Source: CAVOKN01 sp963696505 (GTDB lineage Bacteria > Pseudomonadota > Gammaproteobacteria > Burkholderiales > Rhodocyclaceae). From it: DNA of 64,000 bases. Below the pieces are notes generated by a model. That model did not search any database, was not told the origin of the DNA, and was given only the letters and a program-made list of their open reading frames with translations. This document shows positions 17,791 through 27,556 of the stretch, one piece after another. Position 1 is the stretch's first letter. Each line of letters starts with the position of its first letter. The translations under genes were made by a program, and so were the position numbers. The stretch lies in NCBI GenBank assembly GCA_963696505.1, contig CAVOKN010000013.1, forward strand, positions 1-64,000, given 5' to 3'.

Positions 17791-18644
17791 GGATTGCCTT
17801 TTGTGTACAGGGCGGCGGCCCATCGGCTGGCAGCGAGGCCGGCCAGGTTGACCATGGCTTGCAGGCCCCGGAAGGCCATCTGCCATGACGGGTGGGTATA
17901 TTCCACCGTGCGGGCGGCCGTTCGGCAGGCGTCGGGCAGGATCTCGGCAAGATCCGCCTCAGCCGAGCGCAGGAAATCGACCGCAATGTGCAGGGGCTCG
18001 TCGGGCTTCCAGACCTGGTTCGGGCGCCGGAGCGACTGCTCGGCGGCCTGGCGGATTTCCGCGCGGACCGCGTCGGCGTGGAGCGACCGGGTCGTGAAGC
18101 GGCCGAGGCCTTGCTTGACCGCGACGGTGGTCACGCCGCCGAGGAAATCGGCGGCCTCGTAAGTGGCTGCGACGTCGCCGGTCACCAGCGCGACCGGAAC
18201 GCCGCAGAACCCGGCGTAGCCGGCGAAGATGCCCAATTCGCCGACCGGCCGGCCGTTGAAGCGCACCTGGCTGATGCACGCGGTGCTGATCGTGTGATCG
18301 AAGTGGGCGAAGCGGGTTCCCATCATGGCGTGGAAGCCGACGAGGAAGACCGCATCGAACGAACCGTCGAGCCCGGGCATGTGGCCGACGACATTGTGGC
18401 AGCCGGTGATCAGCTCCGCGTGGGGGTTCAGCCGCTCGCGCAGGATTGTCTCGCCGGAATCGTGCATGTCCTGCACCCAGATACGGGCGGCGCCAGCGGC
18501 GAGCGCACCCTCGATGGCCGCGTTGACGTCGTCGGTGGCTTGTTGGCGGCCACGAGAGCTCCACTCCGCGGACCCCGAGCGGGCCATGTCGCCCGTCGTA
18601 ATCCCGGAGATACCCTCCATATCCATCGTGATGTAAACGTTCAT
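17781..18644 (-). CDS. M55-family D-aminopeptidase (DppA-like)
   Basis: A complete 287-residue protein of peptidase family M55, the family of Bacillus DppA, a zinc aminopeptidase that releases D-amino acids such as D-Ala. The zinc/active-site motif MDMEGISG is at residues 7-14, followed by WVQDMHDSG (His near residue 61), VGFHAMMGT (His near 104) and RFNGRPVGELG. It starts one base after the M24 gene stops, so the two are tightly coupled. Together with the racemase it is the strongest hint that the imported substrate carries D-amino acids. The substrate itself is inferred. Confidence 0.85.
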   Translation of the reverse strand: MNVYITMDMEGISGITTGDMARSGSAEWSSRGRQQATDDVNAAIEGALAAGAARIWVQDMHDSGETILRERLNPHAELITGCHNVVGHMPGLDGSFDAVFLVGFHAMMGTRFAHFDHTISTACISQVRFNGRPVGELGIFAGYAGFCGVPVALVTGDVAATYEAADFLGGVTTVAVKQGLGRFTTRSLHADAVRAEIRQAAEQSLRRPNQVWKPDEPLHIAVDFLRSAEADLAEILPDACRTAARTVEYTHPSWQMAFRGLQAMVNLAGLAASRWAAALYTKGNPVL

Positions 18645-18645
18645 C

Positions 18646-19799
18646 TTAGCGGTCCAGCAGGATGTGATAGCGGTGCGCGTTGTGCGGCGACAGGCGCACG
18701 GCCCCCTCGGGGGTCACCAGGAAGTTGTCCGAGATCAGGAAGCCCCGGTTGTTCTCGAGCACCGAGCCGGGATGGTACGACAGGACCATGTTGGGCTTGA
18801 GCACGAAGTCGGGCTGGCCCTCGGCGCTGGGGCCGTCGCTGCCGTCCAGGCCGGTCGAGTGGCAATCGGGCGTGTGTTTGCCGACCACGTTGTACCCACG
18901 TCGCGGAGGGCCTGGTCGTTGGCTTCTGAGATGTGGCGGAAGGTGTTGCCGGCCCTGGCGACCTCAGACGAGGCGTCGACCGCGGCCAGGTAGCCCTCGA
19001 GCAGGCCGCGGACGTCGTCGGGCAGGGGGTGGAAGGAGAAGAGCGAGGTCATCTCGAGCCAGTAGCCCCACGGCGACTCGTACACGATCTCGTAGTTGAT
19101 GATGTCGTCCTCACGCATGGTGAGGTCCTTGGGCGTGGGCACGGTGAAGGGCGTGATGTCGAGGGAGAGCTTGGTGCGGCCCCAGAACGCGCCCTTGGCC
19201 TTGACGAAGGCCTCGGCGGCCGCGCAGACGTCCCAGTAGCGGGCGCCCACGAAGGCGTGCTCGGCGAAGACGTCCATCGACGCATCGAGGATCGCGCCCT
19301 GCTGCTGGATCGCCTCGAGTCTCGAAGGGGACTTGATCTGGCGGATCGCGTTGTAGTCGCCGGTGATCTCGACCAGCTCGTAGCCCTGCATCAGCTTGTT
19401 GAACTTGCCGTATTCGGACAGGCTCATCAGCTTGTTCATGTTGACCATGCCGACGCGCTTGTTCTTCTCGGCGTACATCCTGGCGAGCTGCGCGACCCGG
19501 TCGAGCGGGTCGTCGGGCGCCTCGACGCGCAGGGGGTTGGTGGTGGTCTCGTTGCGCGTCCAGACGGCCTGGTACGAGCTCCAGATCTCGGCCCACGGCT
19601 CGGGGTCCTCCGCGCCGAGCACGACATACCCCGCGCCGCCCCAGAGGTGGGCGTTCGAGATGTAGCGGATCGCGCCCATGGAGCCCGGCGCGCCGCCGCC
19701 GACCACGACCAGCGCGCCGACGTCCCTGGCGGCCATCATGGCCTGGATCTTTTCGATCCGGCGAGCAACGTCCTTCTTCAGCCCTTCATGTGTGAGCAT
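18646..19799 (-). CDS. M24-family (Xaa-Pro peptidase/creatinase-like) protein with altered metal ligands (frameshifted)
   Basis: About 385 residues with a creatinase-type N-terminal domain and a pita-bread M24 domain. The M24 metal ligands normally are Asp, Asp, His, Glu, Glu. By alignment the two Asp positions are Glu (NYEIVYE and WLEMTSL), the His is kept (CHSTGLDG), the first Glu position is His (LSYHPGS) and the second is Asp (LISDNFLVT). A classic dinuclear aminopeptidase is therefore unlikely. A creatinase-like amidinohydrolase or a non-catalytic role fits better. One frameshift near 18,895 lies before the HSTG segment. GGAGG precedes the ATG at 19799. It is coupled to the M55 gene. Confidence 0.7.
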
Positions 19800-19860
19800 T
19801 GCGCTGCCTCCTAAAGCAGTAAAATCGACGAGCTGGAATTCGAATTCGTATGGATGAGCG

Positions 19861-21111
19861 TCATGTCAGCTCCCGGAGTTGGGGCGAGGCGACGGCCACG
19901 CCGATCGTGAACATGAGACAGAGCACACCGCTGCCGGCGATGACCGCGACCACGCCGATCCGCTCGGCGAGGAAGCCGGCGAAGAGCGCCGTGAACGGCA
20001 GGAAGCCCCAGACCATGCCCCAGGCGCCGAGCACCCGCCCGCGCATGGCGTCGGGCGCGCGGGTCTGGAAGATGACGTTGCTGAGCGTCAGGTAGACGCC
20101 GTCGACCAGGCCGAGCAGGAGGGCCAGGGCCAGCGCCAGGCCGGCGTTACGCGTGAGCGCAAAGACGATGACACCCCCGGCGCCGGCGAGCGAGGCGGCC
20201 AGCAGCAGGCGGCCCTGGCGTAGCGGCCCAAGCCCCGCGAGGATGCTCCCGGCGGCGGCGGCCCCGAGGCCAAAGAGGCCGACCATCAGCCCCAGCGTCG
20301 AGGCGCCTGCGGCGAGGACGTCCCGGTTGAAGACCGGGAGCATTTTCTGGTGGGCCATGCCGATGGGCACCATGACGAGGCCCAGCAGGAGGAGCGACCG
20401 GAGCGGCCGGTCGGTGCGCAGGTACGCCAGGGCCTCGCGCAGCAGAATCACCATGCCCGGGCGGGCGAGGCCGCTGCTGCGACCCCCGCTGACGACGCTG
20501 CCCTCGGCAATCCTCGTGAAGACGGTTGCGGCGAGCAGGATGACCGTCGCGCCCGTTACGAGGGCCACGGGTGCGCCCGCGCGGTCGACCAGGAAGCCGG
20601 CGACGGCCGGACCGATGAAGCCGACGAGGCGGGTGCTCGAATACTCGAGCGTGGACGCGCTGCGCAGCATCGCCGCGGGGACGAGGCTGGGCAGCATGGC
20701 CAGGCGGGCCGGGCTGTAGAGCGTGAAGCCGGAACCGGTCAGGAACGCGGTCAGGACGATGTGCAGCGGCCGGACCTGGCCGGTGGCGGTGAGCCAGGCG
20801 AGCCAGACGATGGCGGCCGCACAACTGCCAAGCCCGGCCGCCACGACGTAGCGGCGCTCGCGGCGGTCGGCCAGGGCGCCGGTGAAGGGCGAGAGGAGGA
20901 GCAGGGGCAGCCCGTTGGCGAAGGCCACCATGCCGACCCAGAAGGCCGAACCGGTCAGCGCGAGCATCTGCCAGGCGAGGATGACGTCGTTCATGCGGAA
21001 GACGGTCTGCGCCAGCATGCTGCCCGCGAACAGTTGGCGGTAGCCGTGGTAGCGGAAACTACTCGACAGCCGCTGCGTCCAGGTGGTGGCTTCGTGCCCG
21101 GCACCTAACAT
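19861..21111 (-). CDS. major facilitator superfamily transporter
   Basis: A 416-residue membrane protein with about twelve hydrophobic segments. The MFS loop 2-3 signature is seen in GALADRRERRYVVA near residues 73-86. It resembles the group of MFS proteins once called enterobactin-exporter or macrolide-efflux-like. The ATG at 21111 was chosen because GAGGGACG precedes it; the longer frame would run into the A2 gene. It could export a product of the pathway or import another substrate. It lies between the A2 deacylase-like gene and the M24 gene, all on one strand. Confidence 0.8.
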   Translation of the reverse strand: MLGAGHEATTWTQRLSSSFRYHGYRQLFAGSMLAQTVFRMNDVILAWQMLALTGSAFWVGMVAFANGLPLLLLSPFTGALADRRERRYVVAAGLGSCAAAIVWLAWLTATGQVRPLHIVLTAFLTGSGFTLYSPARLAMLPSLVPAAMLRSASTLEYSSTRLVGFIGPAVAGFLVDRAGAPVALVTGATVILLAATVFTRIAEGSVVSGGRSSGLARPGMVILLREALAYLRTDRPLRSLLLLGLVMVPIGMAHQKMLPVFNRDVLAAGASTLGLMVGLFGLGAAAAGSILAGLGPLRQGRLLLAASLAGAGGVIVFALTRNAGLALALALLLGLVDGVYLTLSNVIFQTRAPDAMRGRVLGAWGMVWGFLPFTALFAGFLAERIGVVAVIAGSGVLCLMFTIGVAVASPQLRELT

Positions 21112-21133
21112 CGTCCCTCGTCCCCATAACCAA

Positions 21134-22101
21134 TCACATGACCAAGTCACCCAGGATCGCCAGCACAGCGTCCTCCGGTACGATGGGCCAGGAGGCGCCC
21201 GCATGGAGCATGACCCCGCCGCGCTCCGCCCGAAACTCGTGGATGATGTCCCCGGTGAACGGATGCTTGACGTAACCGATCACTTCGCCGGCGTTGACCG
21301 CCTGCCCGCGCTTGTGCTTGTCGATGAAGGTGAGGCCGCGCGGGCCGGTGACGTTGAGATAAGTGTGGCCGCGGACCGTGGTGACCGGTCCGTCGATGCT
21401 TTCCAGGTCGCCGCCGAGCATGCCCAGGTGGCGCAGCGCGTTCACCACGGCGTTGCGCACGCGCTGCATGTCCTCGTGGCGGAAGTCGCGCAGGCCGGGC
21501 CCGCCGCCGATCCATGCCGACACGACGGCCTTGCCGTCGGCCGCGGCCTGGCACGCGTAGCTGCCATCGGCCGGCTGGCAGATGAGCACGTGGGGCAGCC
21601 CCAACGCCTGTGCGAGCGCCAGGGAGCGGTCCGCCGCGCCCGCATCGTAAACGCCGGCATAGCGGAAGTAGCCCCAGAGCGCGCCGGAGCGGATGTCGAT
21701 CACTGCGTCCGCGGCGGCGACCGCGGTCGTGTAGAAGCAGTGGAGCAACTGCTCGCTGACCGAGCCGTCGGCTTTGCCGCGGCCGAGCTCGGTCAGGGTC
21801 TTGTCGTCCCAGATGGCGTTGACCTGCTCGAACTCGAAGCCCGAGGTGTTGAAGAGGGGGACGACAAGCAGCGTGCCGGAAAGTGCGGCCGGGTCGATCT
21901 CGTCGACCACCTTGGGCAGGACGAGGGCCGGCTCGATCTCCAGGCCGCTCGGCCCGCGACGACGAGCAGCGTGGGGCCGGGCTGCGCGCCCACGACGATG
22001 TGCAGCGGGAAGTGGACGTCGAAGCCGCCGTGGGTCTCGGTGGCCTTGACGAAACCGAAGGCCTTCTGGCCTGGCAGCGCTTCAATCTGTTGGATGTTCA
22101 T
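21134..22101 (-). CDS. AstE/aspartoacylase-like protein without zinc histidines, copy A2 (frameshifted)
   Basis: The second copy of the histidine-less AstE-like protein. Apart from a one-base deletion near 21,950, which breaks the frame just before the S52-G-L-E55 position, and a few substitutions, bases 21,312-22,121 equal 12,570-13,380 of copy A1. The R138 segment VIDIRSGALWG is the same. The 3' end differs more (about 20 changes in 170 bases) and here reads cleanly to LGDLVM. It follows B2, just as A1 follows B1. Retention of both copies with the same lost ligands argues for a function other than zinc catalysis. Confidence 0.7.
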
Positions 22102-22125
22102 GTTGACCTCGCTCTCAGGCTTACT

Positions 22126-22209
22126 GCCTATCCGAATAACCCGAACAGGCGGACCACAGTCCGCCGCTGGACTGTGGTCCAGCGATCGCGTTGGGTTATT
22201 CGGATAGGC
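22126..22209. repeat. 84-bp nested inverted repeat (MITE/REP-like)
   Basis: Outer arms of 17 bases (GCCTATCCGAATAACCC at 22,126-22,142 and its exact complement at 22,193-22,209) enclose an inner perfect hairpin with 12-base arms, GGACCACAGTCC at 22,151-22,162 and 22,169-22,180. It has no coding capacity. It lies between B2 and A2 and overlaps the last codons of B2. The same gap between B1 and A1 lacks it, so it looks like an insertion. Confidence 0.7.
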
Positions 22210-23224
22210 TCTGACGACACGTCAGGTCGATCGTGCGACGGTCGACGACAGAGATGCCGACCGACGTGGCGCCGATGGTGAACCAGTTCTGGCCGCTCGG
22301 GATGACGATGGCGTCCTGCGTGTTCGGGATGGTGGCCAGCAGTTTGCCGGTGTAAGGGTCGATGAGCGACCCGTAGATCTCGCCGGCCTTGACGAACTCG
22401 CCGAACTCCTTGTGGCGGATGAAGTAGCCGTCGACCGGGGGCTTCCAGAGCACGACGCCCGCGTTGTAGACCGTGCAGAGCGGGCCGTCGGCCTCGAACT
22501 CGCCGTCGATCATGCGCATGGCCTTGAGCGTGTTCCAGATGCCCCGCTCCGCGTCGCGGACGTTGTCCTCGCCGTTCTTGAACCAGCCGGTGCCGCCGCC
22601 GAACTCGAGGGTGAACTGGACGACGCCCGCGTCCTCGATGGCCTCGCGGCTCTTGTTCGTGCCGAAGGTGCCGGGCGGGAAGAACGCGGCCTGGTCGAGG
22701 CCGAACGCGACGACCAGCTTGTGTCGCCTGGCCTCGATCTCCGTCAGGTTGGCCGGGTCCTTGTCCGCATCGAAGAGCACATAACGCTCATACGCGGTGC
22801 GGCCGCCCGCGTGGAAGTCGATCATCACGTTGGCCTGGCGGATGACTTCCTCGAAGTAGACGTAGGCCACCTGGTCGGAGACGCTGCCCACCGGGTTGCC
22901 GGGGAAGAGCCGGCTCACGTCCTTGCCGTCGATCTTCGACCCGCGCTCCATCAGCTCGAAGCCCATGCGGTTGACCGTGGGGACGGCGATGACGTTGCCG
23001 CACAGGCCGCGCGGGTCGATCTTCTTGATGAAGTTGAGGAGCGCCATCGCGCCGATGATCTCGGAGCCGTGGATCGCGGCCTGGACGAGAAGGGTGGGGC
23101 CGGGGTCGGTCCCCGCGAATACGTGCACGGGGATGTCCGGGCTGAGGCCGGAGCGCGATTTCGCGACCGGCAGGAAGCCGAAGGCATGCTCGCCGGGCTT
23201 CGCCTCGATGGTTCCTATGCGCAT
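22196..23224 (-). CDS. AstE/aspartoacylase-like deacylase, copy B2
   Basis: A 342-residue protein, close in sequence to B1 throughout. The zinc ligands are intact: H52 and E55 in AAIHGSEIIG and H138 in VMIDFHAGGR. It should be a zinc amidohydrolase acting on an N-acyl amino acid or a similar amide. The body reads through without shifts. The last ten residues (TCRQSLSE) differ from B1 because of a lost base near 22,220 and because the gene runs into the nested inverted repeat. It starts 18 bases after the S9 peptidase stop and is followed by A2. Confidence 0.8.
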   Translation of the reverse strand: MRIGTIEAKPGEHAFGFLPVAKSRSGLSPDIPVHVFAGTDPGPTLLVQAAIHGSEIIGAMALLNFIKKIDPRGLCGNVIAVPTVNRMGFELMERGSKIDGKDVSRLFPGNPVGSVSDQVAYVYFEEVIRQANVMIDFHAGGRTAYERYVLFDADKDPANLTEIEARRHKLVVAFGLDQAAFFPPGTFGTNKSREAIEDAGVVQFTLEFGGGTGWFKNGEDNVRDAERGIWNTLKAMRMIDGEFEADGPLCTVYNAGVVLWKPPVDGYFIRHKEFGEFVKAGEIYGSLIDPYTGKLLATIPNTQDAIVIPSGQNWFTIGATSVGISVVDRRTIDLTCRQSLSE

Positions 23225-23242
23225 GCTCTTGCTCCTTTTGCG

Positions 23243-25243
23243 TCACGCGGGCCGCGTGCCCAGGTATTTCTCGAACCAGCCCTTGATCCGCTTCAGGTGT
23301 TCGATGCGGTTGCCGGGCCGGCCCCCGCGCGTCAGGCCGTGGCTCTCGCCGACGAAGATGACCATCTCCACCGGCCGCTTGAGCCAGCGCAGGGCCGCGT
23401 ACAACTGCTCGGCCTGCTCGAGCGCGCAGCGATGGTCCTCGGTGGCGTGCAGGATGAGCAGGGGCGTGTGGATGTTTTCGACATAAGCGATGGGCGACTG
23501 GCGCCACACCCTCTCCAGCGTCGGTCCACGGCATGCCCGAGGTCTCGCCCGCGGACATCTCCGGCCCGATGTCGGAGGTGCCGAACATGCTGATCTCATT
23601 GACCACGGAGCGCTGGGTGACCGCAGCCTTGAACCGGTCGGTGTGGCCGACGATCCAGTTGGTGAGGAAGCCGCCGCAGGAGCCGCCGGTGACGCCCATG
23701 CGCTGCCCGTCGATGTAGGGCCGCGCGAGGAGGTCGTCGACCCCCAGCATGATCTCGTCGTAATCCTTGCCGCCCTGGTCGCCCTCGCTCGCCGCGGGTC
23801 CAGGCCTGGCCGTAGCCCGCGGTGGTGCCACGCTGGTTGAAGTAGGCGACAACGTAGCCACCCGCGGTGAGGCAGTGGAACTCGAAGCTGAAGTCCCAGG
23901 AGAACTGCGAGCAGTGGACCTCGAGGCACGAGCGGGTAGCGCTTGTTCGGGTCAAAGTCCAGCGGTTTCATTTCCCAGGCATGGACGCGCGCGCCCTCGA
24001 CGCCGTCGTACCAGTAGTCGCAGGGCTCGCTCAGTTGGCGTGTGCGCAGCCAGGGGTTCAGGTCGGTCAGGCAGGTTGTGACGCCGTCCTTGAGCAGGTA
24101 AAGGTCGCCCGGGTTGCTCCAATCGGCCTGCCCGTAGACCACGGGGCCGGCCGCCGAGGGCGCATACTCGAAGGTGACCGACTTGCCACCCGCCTCGAAG
24201 CGGCAGCCGCCCGCTTCCGTGGTGCTGTAGAGGTTGCAGGCGCCCTGCTCGGTCAGCAGGAACCAGATCTTGCCCTGGCCGCCGGGCCAGCGCACGGTGA
24301 TGTTCGTCAGCGCGGCCCGCTGGTCTGCAACGCAGTAGTTGCCCACCTCCGCGTCGTGGTCCTCGGAGAGGTCACGCGAGACGCCGGTGGCCAGGTCGTG
24401 GTGCCAGACGTGGGAGAAGATGCGGTTGTTGACCGGCGGCGGCGAGTTGTGGCCGGTGAAGACGATCGTCTTGTCGTCCGCGCGCCACTGGGGCGAGTGA
24501 GCCAGGCCGTTCCAGCCGGGGAGCATCGGCCGGGTGGAGCGGGTGGTGAGGTCCATGATCTCCACCTGGCCGTGGCCCAGCGGGATATCCATCTCGCGCG
24601 TTCGCGACGGTGTAGGCGAGCTGCGCGCCGCCCCAGCTCCAGCGGGGCTGGCTGTAGTCGCGCTCGTCCGCGGTCAGTTGGACCAGCTCGCCCGACTCGA
24701 CGTCGATCAGCCAGAGCTGGTGGAAGCGGTTCTCGACCCAGCCCACGCCGTCCATCTTGTAGCGCAGGCGGGTGATGTAGCGGATGGTGGGCGCGGGGAT
24801 GCCGTCCTGGATCACGAAGTCGCCGTCGCGGTCGGCCTCGGTCCAGCGCGTGCAGACGAGGGTGCGGCCGTCGGGCGACCAGTCCAGTTCGCCGGGCGCA
24901 TAGCCGCTGACCGGGTGGCTGCGGAGCAGGCTCCCCTCGGCCGAGAAGATGAGCACGCGCGCGCCTCGTCACTTCCCTGCCAGACCAGCGCCAGCTTGCT
25001 GCCGTCGCGGCTCCATGCGGGGGAGGAGGCGTAGCCCTCGCCGCTGGTGAGCTTGACCGCGCGGCGCGCGTCGACGTCCATCAGGTACGCGTCGGCCTGG
25101 TAGCCGTTGCGCGGGGCCTGGGGCCGCTTGACCGTGTAGGCCAGCCGCCGGCCGTCGTCGGCCAGCGTCATCTGCTCGGCCAGGCTGAAGAGCATGAGGT
25201 CTTCGGGAATCAGGCCTCGCTTCGTCGTCATTGGATGAGACAT
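23243..25243 (-). CDS. S9-family prolyl-oligopeptidase-type peptidase (several frameshifts)
   Basis: About 665 residues across at least five frameshifts (near 24,960, 24,598, 23,930, 23,795 and 23,515). The N-terminal part is a WD40-like beta-propeller (AYTVKRPQAP, SPAWSRDGSKLALVW, LDWSPDGRTLVCTRW). The C-terminal alpha/beta-hydrolase domain has the nucleophile serine in TGGSCGGFLTNW, the Asp in HATEDHRC and the His in GESHGLTRGG. It is an acylaminoacyl-peptidase/dipeptidyl-peptidase type serine peptidase, probably cytoplasmic since no signal peptide is seen. The catalytic triad survives, so the shifts are likely read errors. It should cut the imported peptide before deacylation. Confidence 0.75.
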
Positions 25244-25262
25244 GATCCGCTCCTGTGATCCG

Positions 25263-26264
25263 CTACTTGCGGACCAGCAAATCGTCCCGGACCGCGTCGA
25301 TCACGGCATAGAAACAGCACCAGTCGCCGGCCTGGGTCATCACGCGGAAGCGGAGGCCGAAGATCTGGCCGTCCGCGGGCGCGCACAGGGTCTCGATCTC
25401 GTCGCCGTAGAGGTTATAGATACGGCCGAGGACCGTGCCGCCCTTCATGGGCGTGCGGAGCGGCACGTCTTCGCCGATGAAGAGGCCGGTGGTGTTGGAG
25501 AGGAGCGCGATCTGGTGCCCGCGCAGCCACTTCTCGGCGTACTGGGGCTGGCCCTCGATCATACCGTAGTGGCGCAGGACGTTCAGGTAGCCCTCGGCCA
25601 GGCGCCGGCCGACCTCGTGGAAAGCGGTCTTGAACATGGAGCACCAGCCGCCCAGCTCGACGGTGATGCCGCCGCGGCCCAGCTCGGCCATCATGGAGCT
25701 GGGGCTGCCGCGGCCCGCGCTGCTGGCGTTGATGAGGTCCCAGTCGGGCCCCATGGCAGCGGCAAGCTCGAGCGAAGCCGGCGTGTCGGACGCGAAGATG
25801 GCCGTGTCGAGGAAGGAGTGGTCGCCGCCCGAGTGGATGGCGATCTGCAGGTCGCAATGCTCCTTCATGACGGCCCAGTGGGCCCACGCGACGCGCTCGG
25901 TCGCATAGCCGTCCGACTTGCCGGGGTAGATCCGGTTCATGTCGTACGAGAAGGTGTCGCGCGGGTCCCCGCGGTCGCTGCCGGTGAAGGCCTCGATGTT
26001 CATTGCGGGCACCGCGACGATCATGCCCTTGAGCTTCGTGACGTCGATCTGCTTGAGCAGGAGATGGATGGAGTAGGGGCCTTCGGGCTCGTCGCCGTGG
26101 GTGGCGCCGTTGATCCACAGCCGGGGGCCGTCCTCGACGCCGCGGTAGACGATGATGGGCATGACCCGCTCCCGGCCGTACATGTCCACACCGAGGGGGA
26201 TGCCGCCGCGCTGCACTTCGCCGGGACGCACCGACACATTGCCGATCTGCGTTGCCTGAGCCAT
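25263..26264 (-). CDS. AstE/aspartoacylase-like deacylase (third type, C)
   Basis: An intact 333-residue member of the succinylglutamate desuccinylase/aspartoacylase family, more distant from the A/B pair. Zinc ligands are in GATHGDEPEG (H56, E59) and QIAIHSGGDH (H144); NRIYPGK and ELGGWCSMF are further family points. The C-terminal barrel reads GHQIALLSNTTGLFIGEDV. A zinc-dependent amidohydrolase acting on an acylated amino acid is the likely role. A good site, AAGGAGAA, precedes the ATG at 26264. It is the second gene of the operon, directly after the Ldh-type dehydrogenase. Confidence 0.8.
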   Translation of the reverse strand: MAQATQIGNVSVRPGEVQRGGIPLGVDMYGRERVMPIIVYRGVEDGPRLWINGATHGDEPEGPYSIHLLLKQIDVTKLKGMIVAVPAMNIEAFTGSDRGDPRDTFSYDMNRIYPGKSDGYATERVAWAHWAVMKEHCDLQIAIHSGGDHSFLDTAIFASDTPASLELAAAMGPDWDLINASSAGRGSPSSMMAELGRGGITVELGGWCSMFKTAFHEVGRRLAEGYLNVLRHYGMIEGQPQYAEKWLRGHQIALLSNTTGLFIGEDVPLRTPMKGGTVLGRIYNLYGDEIETLCAPADGQIFGLRFRVMTQAGDWCCFYAVIDAVRDDLLVRK

Positions 26265-26355
26265 GATACGATTCTCCTTGACTTGAGTGAGTGTGACGCT
26301 TGCCGGTGCGCCGCTGCGAGCACGCCCGAGGTGCGAGCGCGTTCGCCGGGCGCGC

Positions 26356-27430
26356 TTACAGATCGCAGGGAATGCCGCGCGCGCGACAACTTCCTGAGGC
26401 CCTCGACGGTTTCGAGGTCGACCGGGATGCCCGGGCCTGCCATGCGCTCCTGCTCGCGCAGGAACTCGAGCTCGCCGGGCAGGTAGATCGGCCGGGCCGG
26501 ATCGATGGGCTCGGCCGCGCGAATCTGGGCGACGAACTGCTCGGTGCGGCGCTCGAACTCGGCGCGCGCCATGTAGATGTCGGGGTTAATGACGAACATG
26601 AAATGACCGACGTCGTGGTTGGCGAGGTCCTGGAAGACGTCGGTCCCGAAGAGGGAGCCGCCCAGGACGCCCGCGATCATGTCGGTGAAGAGGCTGAGGC
26701 CGTAACCCTTGAACTCGCCGATGGGTAGCTGGGTGCCGACGAAGGTCTTGCCGTCCTCCGCGATGTAGTCCGCGGGGTCGGTGCTGCGGTGGCCGTCCTG
26801 CGTGAGGACCCAGTGATCGGGGATGCGCTCGCCCGCACGGTAGGCCCACTGGACCATGCCGCGGCCGGAGGCGCTGAGGGCCATGTCGAGCAAGATGGGG
26901 AAGCCCGCGGGCCGCGGGATGCCGATGCCCCAAGGGTTGGTGCCGACGACGGGGGTCTTGGCGCCCCAGGGCGCGATCTCGGCTGCGGCGTTGGTCATGG
27001 CCCAGCCGATCATGCCGGCCTTGACCGCGATCTCGGCGTGGTAGCCGGCCTGGCCGAAGTGGTTGCTGTGGCGGACGAGGACGGATGCTGTGCCCACAGT
27101 CCTGGCCTTGGCGATGGCGAGCTGCATGGCCCGGCTGCCGGAAACGTAGCCGAAGCCCTTGTGTGCGTCGACGAGCGCGGTGGCGGCGGTCTCGCGCAGG
27201 ATCTCGAAGGGTGCGCAGGGGACGATGCCGCCGTTTTCGCATTGCCGGGTGAGGCGGAACAGCTTTTCGAGGCCCTGGCCCTTGCCGGGGTGCCAGCGCG
27301 CGGCCGCCGTGACGATGCCGTCGGTAACGATGGCCGCTTCCTCTGCGGTCGCGCCCAGGGCTCGCACGTACGTCGTTGCGAAACGTACCAACGTTTCTCG
27401 TGAATAGTAGGATACTGTCGGACCGTTCAT
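26356..27430 (-). CDS. Ldh/malate-dehydrogenase-type NAD(P) oxidoreductase (frameshifted near the end)
   Basis: About 358 residues of the Ldh_2 family (malate, L-sulfolactate, ureidoglycolate and delta-1-piperideine-2-carboxylate dehydrogenases). Visible are the catalytic histidine segment LVRHSNHFGQAGYHAEIA, GTNPWGIGIPRP and KGYGLSLFTDMIAGVLGG. These enzymes reduce 2-oxo acids or cyclic imines or oxidise the matching hydroxy acids. A missing base in a GC run near 26,385 carries the frame past its natural end; bridging it gives RARGIPCDL and a TAA at 26,356. ATG 27430 starts MNGPTVSYYS. It is the first gene of the block, about 120 bases after the predicted transcription start. Confidence 0.8.
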
Positions 27431-27556
27431 CGAGTAGCTGCTACCCCTCGGTTTCGGCGGACTCAGAGCCGGTGCTCGCCTGTCGCCAGGTGAGGCATGG
27501 AGGATGCGGCTCGGTTCTGAGTGAAAGAGCACAATCCGTCGACTGTCGGCAATCGA

